Assembly: GCA_002451055.1 (NCBI GenBank)
Contig: DKBD01000052.1
Location: forward strand, 3,447 to 19,008
Source: Nitrospira sp. UBA6909
GTDB taxonomy: Bacteria > Nitrospirota > Nitrospiria > Nitrospirales > Nitrospiraceae
Length of the DNA: 15,562 bases
Direction: 5' to 3'
Part shown: positions 6,290-12,954 of the stretch, in pieces
How positions within the stretch are numbered: the first letter of the stretch is position 1
Layout of the letters: every line of letters starts with the position of its first letter
Translations under genes and position numbers: made by a program
The notes under the pieces: model-generated
Seen by the model: the letters and a program-made list of their open reading frames with translations, nothing else
The model's database searches: none
Told to the model about the DNA's origin: nothing

Positions 6290-6757
6290 ATGACGAAGGA
6301 GCTCGCGATTGGAGACCAGGCACCAGAACTCTCGATTCTAGATCAGGACGGCAAGCCCGTGACCTTAAAAAGCCTCAAGGGCAAGCAGGTCGTGCTGTAC
6401 TTTTATCCGAAAGACGACACGCCCGGCTGCACGAGGGAATCTTGTGACTTCCGCGACACGGAATCGCAGATTATGCGGGCCGGAGGAACGATCGTCGGCG
6501 TGAGCCTGGATGGACAGGAATCACACCAGAAGTTCATCAAGAAATTCGGCTTGCCGTTTCCGCTGCTCAGTGACGAAAGCGCGGCGGTCTCCAAGGCCTA
6601 TGGCGTTTACAAAGAGAAGAACATGTACGGCAAAAAGTATTGGGGCATCGAGCGCAGCACGTTCGTCATCGATGCCGAAGGAAAAGTGAAGGCAATTTTC
6701 CGCAAGGTTAAAGTAGACGGACATGCCGACGAAGTGTTGGCAGCGCTGAAAGCGTAA
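6290..6757 (+). CDS. bcp: Bcp/PrxQ-type thioredoxin-dependent peroxiredoxin
   Basis: A 155-residue peroxiredoxin of the usual Bcp length. It reduces H2O2 and organic hydroperoxides with electrons from thioredoxin. The peroxidatic site is intact: YFYPKDDTPGCTRESCDFRD holds C47 (peroxidatic) and C52 (resolving), the two-Cys spacing of E. coli Bcp, preceded by the Pro and Thr of the PxxT/SxxC motif. The C-terminal thioredoxin-fold part follows (KYWGIERSTFVIDAEGKV). I chose ATG 6290, which has AGGA five bases upstream and gives the family's usual start; ATG 6278 would add four residues. It is cytoplasmic, with no signal. Confidence 0.95.
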   Translation: MTKELAIGDQAPELSILDQDGKPVTLKSLKGKQVVLYFYPKDDTPGCTRESCDFRDTESQIMRAGGTIVGVSLDGQESHQKFIKKFGLPFPLLSDESAAVSKAYGVYKEKNMYGKKYWGIERSTFVIDAEGKVKAIFRKVKVDGHADEVLAALKA

Positions 6758-6787
6758 CACACCTCTATTGCTTCTCAATTCTCTCTC

Positions 6788-7666
6788 ATGGCGATGCGGC
6801 CGACGATCAAGCTTTTCCGCAGAGCCGGGCTCATCTGCCTTATCGCTGCCTCTGCAAGCACAAGTCTCCCTCATGCAGCGGAAAAAACCCCTGCAACGGT
6901 TCTGGTGAAGGACGCGTTGACGGTTCCCGGCCAACCGGCGGTCATAGAGGCCCGCCTTAATGCCAAGGGCCTATTGACCACTGTCGGTATGGGCGGAGAA
7001 CCTCTCGATCTCGTGGTGAACGGCCAAGTCGTTGCCAGGGGCATGACCGGCGGGGACGGCAGAGCCTTCTTGAACTACAGCACGAAGACACAGGGCGTGA
7101 TTCCAATTCAAGTCCGAGTCGGCAACAGCTCACGAGTGTTGCCCGCGGAAGGTCACGCAAATCTTGTGGTGTGGGAGTGGCGCAACCCCATCGTGGTGAT
7201 CGAACTGGCAGCATTGATCGAAACATCGCCTGCCCAAGGCCCCTTCCCCGGCATTATTCCACAGTTTGAACCGCAGCAAAACCCGATGCCCGATGCAGCC
7301 GACGAACTCGCCAAGCTGACTCAGTTTTATTATCGCGTCATCTATTTCGTGGCCTTGCCGTCTTCCAATGCGGACGGATTCCGCGTGAATGCCGAGGCGA
7401 GGGAATGGCTAAAGGCACACAAGTTTCCGCCAGGCTACGTGCTGGTGCTGTCACCTGGTGGAACCGCTGTGGGCGCGAAGCTCGACGAACTGCATGCAGC
7501 CGGGTGGAAAACGGTCAAAATCGGAGTTGGCCGGTCAAGAGACTTTGCCGAAGCGTTCCTCCAGCGGCGTTTGGACGCCGTCATGGTGCCGGAACCGGCC
7601 AGGAGCGACACACCGCGCAAAGCCAAGGTGGCGAAGGACTGGAAAGAGGTCAGGAGGAATCTGTAG
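6788..7666 (+). CDS. Exported protein with Ig-like and degenerate HAD-like (LNS2/APP1-type) domains
   Basis: A 292-residue protein with a signal peptide (RRAGLICLIAASASTS, cleavage likely after HAA at 31). Residues 36-128 read as a beta-sandwich with GQPAVIEARL and GGDGRAFLNYSTKTQG, like proteins with bacterial Ig-like repeats. Residues 132-268 follow the order of LNS2/APP1-type HAD phosphatases: a strand NPIVVIELAALIETS, a Tyr-rich helix and strand YYRVIYFVALPSS, then EWLKAHKFPPGYVLVL, K231, and GVGRSRDFAEAFL. Where the active HAD motif DxDxT should stand there is E139-x-A141, so the nucleophile is missing and catalysis is unlikely. The domain may be a ligand- or lipid-binding relic. The assignment is by pattern only. 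The ATG at 6788 (or 6794) has no clear ribosome site. The cytochrome gene follows 26 bases after its stop. Confidence 0.65.
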   Translation: MAMRPTIKLFRRAGLICLIAASASTSLPHAAEKTPATVLVKDALTVPGQPAVIEARLNAKGLLTTVGMGGEPLDLVVNGQVVARGMTGGDGRAFLNYSTKTQGVIPIQVRVGNSSRVLPAEGHANLVVWEWRNPIVVIELAALIETSPAQGPFPGIIPQFEPQQNPMPDAADELAKLTQFYYRVIYFVALPSSNADGFRVNAEAREWLKAHKFPPGYVLVLSPGGTAVGAKLDELHAAGWKTVKIGVGRSRDFAEAFLQRRLDAVMVPEPARSDTPRKAKVAKDWKEVRRNL

Positions 7667-7692
7667 TCCGCTATCCACATTTACGAGCAACC

Positions 7693-8244
7693 ATGGATGT
7701 TCACCCTCCTGATCCGACGGAGTCACACCGGCGCACGTCCGACTCCTCCTCGAAGTCCACAGAACGGGCGATCATCCTTGTGATGATCGGCCTAGTGCTG
7801 TTGTATGCGCTGTGGACTCTTCAAGCAACCGGGCCGCCACACACACCGTCTGCTACGGATAGACCAACGCAGGCGGTCGTTCTGTCGCCAGAAATGGTTC
7901 CCTTGACGACAGGAGACGAGCCTATCGTCGATATCTTTACCCGCGCCGGATGTCCGGTCTGCCACACAATTCCTGGGATCCCCGGAGCAAACGGGCGTAT
8001 AGGACCCGCACTCGCTCTCGGGACCACGGGCACACAGCGGCTTTCCGATCCGACCTACGATGGGAAGGCCACGACGGTTCATGACTATATCGTTGAGTCG
8101 GTGCTTGAGCCTGAACGGTTCGTCGTGCCCGGCTATTCGAGCCGGACAATGCCGATATGGTACGGATCGAAGCTGAGCGCGCTGGCGTTGGAGAAGATCG
8201 CGGCGTATCTGGAGAAGCAGACCGATGAGGATCTGGCGCGGTGA
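7693..8244 (+). CDS. Membrane-anchored monohaem c-type cytochrome
   Basis: A 183-residue protein. A single membrane helix at 25-44 (RAIILVMIGLVLLYALW) anchors it to the inner membrane with the haem domain in the periplasm. C87-P-V-C90-H91 is the haem-binding motif and M153 in SSRTMPIWYG is the likely sixth ligand. The sequence around NGRIGPALALG and the closing helix LEKIAAYLEKQ fit a class I cytochrome c. Such proteins shuttle electrons between respiratory complexes or to a terminal enzyme; the partner is not shown here. I chose ATG 7693; the frame is open back to 7405 but that part overlaps the previous gene. It converges on pilU with only 25 bases between stops. Confidence 0.9.
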   Translation: MDVHPPDPTESHRRTSDSSSKSTERAIILVMIGLVLLYALWTLQATGPPHTPSATDRPTQAVVLSPEMVPLTTGDEPIVDIFTRAGCPVCHTIPGIPGANGRIGPALALGTTGTQRLSDPTYDGKATTVHDYIVESVLEPERFVVPGYSSRTMPIWYGSKLSALALEKIAAYLEKQTDEDLAR

Positions 8245-8269
8245 CATGACGTCTGCCCACCCCACGGCG

Positions 8270-9448
8270 CTATGACCGTTTTCGGATCGGGGTCACCGTT
8301 CCGCCCCCTCCGCCCTGAATCCTGAAGGCATCTCCGGCCGATCCTCCTGTCTGTTTATCCAGCAATGCATTGACGGCCTCGTCGCCTTTGAGCCCTTCCA
8401 GTTTGATCTTCAACCGGAGATTGTTGGCACTGTCGGCATTGATCAGCGCCTGTTCAAGTCCGATACGATTCTCTTTGTACAATTGGAGCAAGATGCGATC
8501 GAAGGTCTGGCATCCCTCTTCGATGCCTTGCTCCATCGCTTCCTTGAGCGTGTCGATTTCGGCCTTCTTGATCAAATCCTTGATGCGCGGCGTATCCAGC
8601 AAGATTTCCAGCGCAGGTACTCGTCTTCCGTCAAGGGAGGGAATCAGCCGCTGGGAAATGATGGCACGGAGATTGAGCGACAGCTGTAGGTAAATCTGCG
8701 CGTGTCGGTCAGGCGGGAAGAAATTCATGATGCGCTCGATGGCCTGGTTGGCGTTATTGGAATGCAAGGTGCCGATGCACAAGTGACCGGTTTCCGCAAA
8801 GGTGATCGCTGCCTCCATCGTCTCCGTATCGCGAATTTCTCCAATGAGAATGACATCGGGTGCCTGACGCAACGTGTTCTTGAGGGCGTTTTGAAAATTC
8901 AAGGTGTCGAATCCGACTTCGCGTTGAGTGATGATGGACTTTTTGTGCGGATGAACAAACTCGATCGGGTCTTCGACCGTGATGATATGGCCTGGGTGGA
9001 CCGAGTTGCGATAATCGATCATGGCCGCGAGGGTAGTGGATTTCCCAGAACCGGTAGCGCCGACGACGAGGACCAACCCTCGTTTGGTCATTGCGATGTC
9101 TTTGATAATAGGCGGCAGCTGGAGCTGGTCAACTGTCTGAATCTCCGCCTTGATGTGGCGAAAGACCAACCCGACGTTGCCCCGCTGGCGGAAGATATTG
9201 ACGCGGAACCGGCCGAGCTCTTTGTAGTACAGTGCCAGGTTCATTTCCATTTTCTCTTCGAACTCGCCCCGCTGCTGTCCGCGCATCAACGCCAGAGCCA
9301 GCGCTTCCAGCTGCTCGTTCGTAAAGGGCGGCGCATCGGTCGGTTGGGTCGATCCATGAATACGATAGATCGGCGGCGCATCAACGGTGAGATAGAGGTC
9401 GGACGCCTCATGGTCCACCATGACTTTCAGCAGGCTACGAACGTCCAT
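8270..9448 (-). CDS. pilU: PilU, type IV pilus accessory retraction ATPase
   Basis: A 392-residue hexameric ATPase that helps PilT depolymerise the pilin fibre at the inner face of the inner membrane. Walker A is GATGSGKST (130-138), the Asp box is IITVEDPIEF (156-165), Walker B is VILIGEIRD (199-207) and the His box is TGHLCIGTLHS (220-230). PilU features distinguish it from PilT: EEGCQTFDRILLQLYKENRIG and the conserved ending DSANNLRLKIKLEG, followed by a Gly-rich tail. AAGGAC lies about 13 bases before the ATG, a little far for a ribosome site. It follows pilT in the same direction after 42 bases, so the two share a transcript. Every ATPase motif is intact. Confidence 0.92.
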   Translation of the reverse strand: MDVRSLLKVMVDHEASDLYLTVDAPPIYRIHGSTQPTDAPPFTNEQLEALALALMRGQQRGEFEEKMEMNLALYYKELGRFRVNIFRQRGNVGLVFRHIKAEIQTVDQLQLPPIIKDIAMTKRGLVLVVGATGSGKSTTLAAMIDYRNSVHPGHIITVEDPIEFVHPHKKSIITQREVGFDTLNFQNALKNTLRQAPDVILIGEIRDTETMEAAITFAETGHLCIGTLHSNNANQAIERIMNFFPPDRHAQIYLQLSLNLRAIISQRLIPSLDGRRVPALEILLDTPRIKDLIKKAEIDTLKEAMEQGIEEGCQTFDRILLQLYKENRIGLEQALINADSANNLRLKIKLEGLKGDEAVNALLDKQTGGSAGDAFRIQGGGGGTVTPIRKRS

Positions 9449-9490
9449 GATCTTGTCCCGTCCTTTCCGTATCCACCCTGCAGCCGTCCG

Positions 9491-10549
9491 CTAGGCAACG
9501 CCGCTCATTGGGGCCCCGAAGAGATTGGGGTTCATGCTGCGCGATTGCGCTTCGGCTTTGGTGACGATGCCGCGCGTCGCCAGCTCAAGTAAGGCCATAT
9601 CCATCGTTTGCATGCCGTCTTTTTGGCTGGCCTGCATAATGCCGGGAATTTGATGCAGTTTGGCTTCCCGGATGAGGTTTCGCACCGCCGTGGTCGCCAC
9701 CATGACTTCCAGCGCGGCGACTCGCCCGCCGGTCCTCTTCTTCAGGAGAGTTTGCGTGATGACGGCCTCCAATGCTTCCGAGAGCTGGGTTCTGATTTGC
9801 GCCTGCTGAGCCGGGGGAAAGGCGTCGATGATACGGTCGATCGTTTTGGGTGCGCTCGATGTGTGTAAGGTACCGAACACCAAGTGCCCGGTTTCCGCCG
9901 CGGTTAAGGCGAGTTGGATGGTCTCCAGATCCCGCATTTCGCCGACGAGTATGATGTCTGGATCTTCGCGAAGCGCTGACTTGAGCGCATTGGCAAACGA
10001 GAGAGTATGAACGCCCAACTCACGTTGATTGACCAGGCATTTTTTTGACTTATGGACGAATTCGATTGGGTCTTCGATCGTAATGATGTGGCCTTCGAAC
10101 GAAGCGTTCAGAAAGTCAACCATGCCGGCGAGCGTAGTAGATTTGCCGGAACCCGTCGGGCCGGTGACAAGAATCAATCCTTTTTCCTTGTCGCAAAGTT
10201 GCCGAATGATGGGCGGCATGCCAAGCTTATCCAGCGGTAAAATGGTGGTGGGAATGTTTCGAAAAACCGCGCCAAGTCCTCGCTGCTGGACAAATACGTT
10301 GACGCGAAACCGGGCGATATCGCCTAGCTCGAATGAAAAATCGCATTCCCGATGTTCTTCGAAGTTCTTCCGTTGCACGTCGCTCATCATGTCGTAAATA
10401 AGCGCGTGCGTTTCTTCCGGCGTCAGTGCGGGATGGTCCAGCTTCTTCAGATCTCCGTGCATACGGATCATTGGCGGCTCACCGGCGCTAATATGGCAAT
10501 CCGACGCGCCTTCTTTGACTGAAAACGTCAGCAATTTGGAAATGTCCAT
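9491..10549 (-). CDS. pilT: PilT, type IV pilus retraction ATPase
   Basis: A 352-residue ATPase that powers pilus retraction (twitching, DNA uptake, surface sensing). Motifs: Walker A GPTGSGKST (130-138), Asp box IITIEDPIEF (156-165), Walker B IILVGEMRD (199-207), His box TGHLVFGTLHT (220-230), then SEALEAVITQTLLKK and the PilT-type end GRVAALEVMVATTAVRNLIRE. The N-terminal PAS-like domain opens with ISKLLTFSVKEGASDCHIS. I chose ATG 10549, which has GGAG about eight bases upstream and gives the family start; the open frame extends to 10609 but that part does not look like PilT. pilU follows 42 bases downstream. No other pilus genes lie nearby. The 121-base leader region (10550-10670) holds a 13-base palindrome at 10601-10613. 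Confidence 0.95.
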   Translation of the reverse strand: MDISKLLTFSVKEGASDCHISAGEPPMIRMHGDLKKLDHPALTPEETHALIYDMMSDVQRKNFEEHRECDFSFELGDIARFRVNVFVQQRGLGAVFRNIPTTILPLDKLGMPPIIRQLCDKEKGLILVTGPTGSGKSTTLAGMVDFLNASFEGHIITIEDPIEFVHKSKKCLVNQRELGVHTLSFANALKSALREDPDIILVGEMRDLETIQLALTAAETGHLVFGTLHTSSAPKTIDRIIDAFPPAQQAQIRTQLSEALEAVITQTLLKKRTGGRVAALEVMVATTAVRNLIREAKLHQIPGIMQASQKDGMQTMDMALLELATRGIVTKAEAQSRSMNPNLFGAPMSGVA

Positions 10550-10600
10550 GGGAAAGTCTCCATTCGTGCCAGACGGGAACACTGCGGGTAAGCAACCACG

Positions 10601-10613
10601 TGGCATCATGCCA
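10601..10613. repeat. Short palindrome upstream of pilT
   Basis: TGGCAT-C-ATGCCA is a perfect 6+6 palindrome about 52 bases upstream of the pilT ATG. It could be a dimeric regulator's operator; no promoter elements around it are strong. It could equally arise by chance. Confidence 0.3.
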
Positions 10614-10670
10614 TAGGACTACCGGAAAGCAAGAAAATAGCCGGAAGATACCTGAGGAACAAGATACTCA

Positions 10671-11831
10671 CTAGATGAGATTGGAGGCGCGCCCCGCCAG
10701 TTCAAATGCTCGTAATGCTTCGTCGAGTTGGCTTATGGTATGTTCGGACGTCACGGTGACGCGGATGCGGCTGGTTTCACCAGGAACCGTCGGCGGTCTG
10801 ATCGCGGGAGCATAGACTCCATGCATCAACAGTTGTTCGGCAAAGATGAGCGTTTGTTTGGCGTCGCCGATGAGAATGGGGAGAATGGGGCTGACAGTCG
10901 CCGTCATACGAAATCCAAGCCGTTCCAACCCGTGAAAGAGATGATGCCGATTAGCCCATAGACGCGCCCGCCGTTCAGGCTCCCGTTGAATGACGTCCAG
11001 CGCAGCGATAGCTGCTGCGGCCGTGCCGGGTGGGGGCGCCGTCGTGAAGATGAACGGGCGGACCGTATTAACCAGGTAGTCGATCATCTCCCGTGGACCG
11101 ACGGCATACGCCCCACAGCTCCCCAGCGCCTTCCCCAACGTCCCTATATGAAACCGAATCTCATGTTCCACTCCAAGTTCCTCGATAGTTCCTCGACCGG
11201 TTGGTCCCATGACGCCGGTCCCATGCGCGTCATCAACATACAAGGTGGCGTCGTATCGCGTCGCAAGCGCGGCCAATTCCGGCAACGGAGCCAGATCTCC
11301 GTCCATGCTGAACAGGCCGTCGGTGACGATCAGAACGGGGCGGTTCGGCGACCTCCGTTTCAACAACGATTCAACATGTGCGCTGTCACGGTGACGAAAT
11401 ACCCGGAAATCGGCACCACTCAGCCGGCAACCGTCAATCAGGCTGGCGTGGCATAATCGGTCTAGCAGGATAAGGCCCTTTCGCGCGATCAAGCTGGGAA
11501 TGATCCCAAGGTTCGCCAGGTAGCCAGACCCAAACAAGAGCGCAGACTCTGTTCCCTTGAATTCGGCGAGAAATGATTCCAGTTTTTGATGGGGCGGTAG
11601 AGTGCCGCAGATCAAACGCGATGCCCCCGCGCCGCTTCCATATTGTTCCGTCGCCTGGACCGCAGCTTTAATGACCGCGTGATGAGTAGCCAACCCCAGG
11701 TAGTCGTTGGAGCACAAGAGAATGACCTGCCGGTTAGAAAATTGAACGACCGGGCCCGTTGCCGATTCCAGCACGCGCAAGCGACGAGTCAAGGATTGAT
11801 CAGCCATCTGTTGAAGTGTCCTTTGGAACAT
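10671..11831 (-). CDS. bioF: 8-amino-7-oxononanoate synthase-type oxoamine synthase
   Basis: A 386-residue PLP enzyme of the alpha-oxoamine synthase family, most like BioF, which condenses pimeloyl-ACP/CoA with alanine in biotin synthesis. Motifs: LLCSNDYLGLATH (39-51), H128 stacking on PLP in LCHAS, DDAHGTGVMG (D200, H203) and the Schiff-base lysine K234 in HIGTLGKALGS. The length equals that of BioF. I chose ATG 11831, which has GGAAGGG five bases upstream; an ATG at 11864 lacks a ribosome site. No other biotin gene is in view, so 2-amino-3-ketobutyrate ligase (Kbl) or another relative cannot be excluded, although the opening and the C-terminal part fit BioF best. It is transcribed away from the TPR gene. 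Confidence 0.85.
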   Translation of the reverse strand: MFQRTLQQMADQSLTRRLRVLESATGPVVQFSNRQVILLCSNDYLGLATHHAVIKAAVQATEQYGSGAGASRLICGTLPPHQKLESFLAEFKGTESALLFGSGYLANLGIIPSLIARKGLILLDRLCHASLIDGCRLSGADFRVFRHRDSAHVESLLKRRSPNRPVLIVTDGLFSMDGDLAPLPELAALATRYDATLYVDDAHGTGVMGPTGRGTIEELGVEHEIRFHIGTLGKALGSCGAYAVGPREMIDYLVNTVRPFIFTTAPPPGTAAAAIAALDVIQREPERRARLWANRHHLFHGLERLGFRMTATVSPILPILIGDAKQTLIFAEQLLMHGVYAPAIRPPTVPGETSRIRVTVTSEHTISQLDEALRAFELAGRASNLI

Positions 11832-11871
11832 GAGGCCCTTCCAGGCTCCTTTCCTGATGCCCATCCATGCA

Positions 11872-11901
11872 TTGACAAGGTCAATCGTATCCTAGTATAA
11901 G
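11872..11901 (+). promoter_or_regulatory. Strong sigma70-like promoter for the TPR gene
   Basis: TTGACA (11872-11877), 18-base spacer, TATAAG (11896-11901, 5 of 6). Predicted start near 11908, leaving about 50 bases to the ATG at 11958. A TTG at 11910 would be too close to the start to be a likely initiation codon. Confidence 0.6.
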
Positions 11902-11957
11902 ACACGGGTTTGCGTGAATGGAACGAGCATCATTGGATTATCCTGGATTTTCAGACA

Positions 11958-12728
11958 ATGACGTATCGAATTAAAGTGCCGCCGCGGTCGCTTCCGGTTG
12001 ACGAGGCTCACCTGGTCAGCAGCTTGGAGCACAAGCTGCTCGATCTGAAGAAGTATCGCTGGTCATTGCTTGTGGGATTGCTGCTGGTGATCATCGGTGG
12101 GGGAATTGTCGGAGCGGTCGTATGGTACGATGAGCAGACTGCAAGCAAAGCTCAGAGTCTCGAGCGGGAAGCGACGCTTCATTACCTCACACGCCCGGCC
12201 AACGATCCGAAAAAGGTGGAAACCAACCTCAAAGAGGCGATCGCCCTGTATACACGAGTGGCCGACGAGTATCCGCGGACTCCCTCGGCTCCGCTTGCAT
12301 TGTTTGGTCTCGGAAATGCCTTGCTTGAAACCAACCAAGTCGATGCTGCAATCGACGCCTACAAGAGGTTGCTTTCAACCTATAGCGCTAATGCGTCCCT
12401 GACCGGTCTCGCGCATCAAAAGCTCGGTTACGCGTATCTCCTGAAGGGAGATCGTGAACAGGCGGAAAAATCATACTCGGCTATTCTTAATAGTCCCATG
12501 TCACTGAACCACGATCAGGCCTTGTTCGAGCTGGCGCGGCTTGACGAAAACCAATCTCGACCGGATGCAGCACTGAAGCGATATCAAGAGCTCATGAAAA
12601 CTTACCAGAATTCTCCCTTCGCCAGTGAAGCCGCTCTTCGAGAGAAGATTCTCGATGCGAAGAAGACTCATGAGGCAGCTCCACCTCCTGCAACAGCTCC
12701 GACTGCTCCTGCAACTCCCGAAAAATAA
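11958..12728 (+). CDS. Membrane-anchored TPR protein (YfgM-like)
   Basis: A 256-residue protein. One membrane helix at 36-57 (SLLVGLLLVIIGGGIVGAVVW) follows a short basic cytoplasmic part, so most of the chain lies in the periplasm. Residues 90-225 hold tetratricopeptide-like helix pairs (NLKEAIALYTRVADEYP, APLALFGLGNALLETNQVDAAIDAYKRLL, AHQKLGYAYLLKGDREQAEKSY, DAALKRYQELMKTYQ). The tail (239-256) is rich in Pro, Ala and Thr and probably disordered. The plan is that of YfgM or TPR_21 proteins, which act as chaperone-like partners at the Sec translocon or as envelope scaffolds; the exact role is unknown. ATG 11958 fits the predicted promoter better than TTG 11910. The gene converges on the lytic transglycosylase. 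Confidence 0.8.
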   Translation: MTYRIKVPPRSLPVDEAHLVSSLEHKLLDLKKYRWSLLVGLLLVIIGGGIVGAVVWYDEQTASKAQSLEREATLHYLTRPANDPKKVETNLKEAIALYTRVADEYPRTPSAPLALFGLGNALLETNQVDAAIDAYKRLLSTYSANASLTGLAHQKLGYAYLLKGDREQAEKSYSAILNSPMSLNHDQALFELARLDENQSRPDAALKRYQELMKTYQNSPFASEAALREKILDAKKTHEAAPPPATAPTAPATPEK

Positions 12729-12901
12729 TACAGCCTACTAGAGCGGGCGAACCAATCTCAGACACGTCTCCCGGTCAGTCCGACACGACGAGACTATGAG
12801 ACACCGTCGTCGTCTGTCAATGAGCCGGACATCGTCACAGGCGGCTGTATGTCCTTACGGGGAACTCCTCGGCAGTCGATGAGGGGTGAGGATTGACGGC
12901 G
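12729..12901. other. Convergent intergenic stretch with nested complementary segments
   Basis: The gap between the TPR gene and the transglycosylase. ATACAGCC (12728-12735) pairs with GGCTGTAT (12843-12850), enclosing GTCCG/CGGAC (12778-12782/12826-12830) and ACGACG/CGTCGT (12785-12790/12805-12810). The nesting order is consistent with a folded 3' region, but stems this short arise often. No ORF is supported here. Confidence 0.25.
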
Positions 12902-12934
12902 AGGCTCCGTTCTCGCGTCGCGAGAACGGAGCCT
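12902..12934 (-). terminator. Perfect 16-base hairpin between convergent genes
   Basis: AGGCTCCGTTCTCGCG and its exact reverse complement flank a single T. It lies 21 bases past the stop of the minus-strand transglycosylase and could also stop the TPR gene. No T-run follows on either strand, so termination is inferred from position. Confidence 0.6.
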
Positions 12935-12954
12935 GAATGCATCGTTGCATCAGA

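Noticed and set aside
7405..7692. N-terminal extension of the cytochrome c frame
   Set aside because: It overlaps the preceding gene in another frame and would place about 96 unrelated residues before the membrane anchor.
8702..9592. A 296-residue plus-strand open frame over pilU
   Set aside because: It is a shadow of the strongly conserved pilU/pilT coding strand, has no ribosome site and shows no recognisable domain.
10585..10615. Possible sigma54 promoter upstream of pilT (TGCCACG-TGG-TTGCT on the minus strand)
   Set aside because: The -24 GG is replaced by GC and the spacing between the -24 and -12 elements is one base short of the required distance.
11910..11957. TTG start at 11910 for the TPR gene
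   Set aside because: It sits about two bases past the predicted transcription start and lacks a ribosome site; ATG 11958 gives a normal leader.
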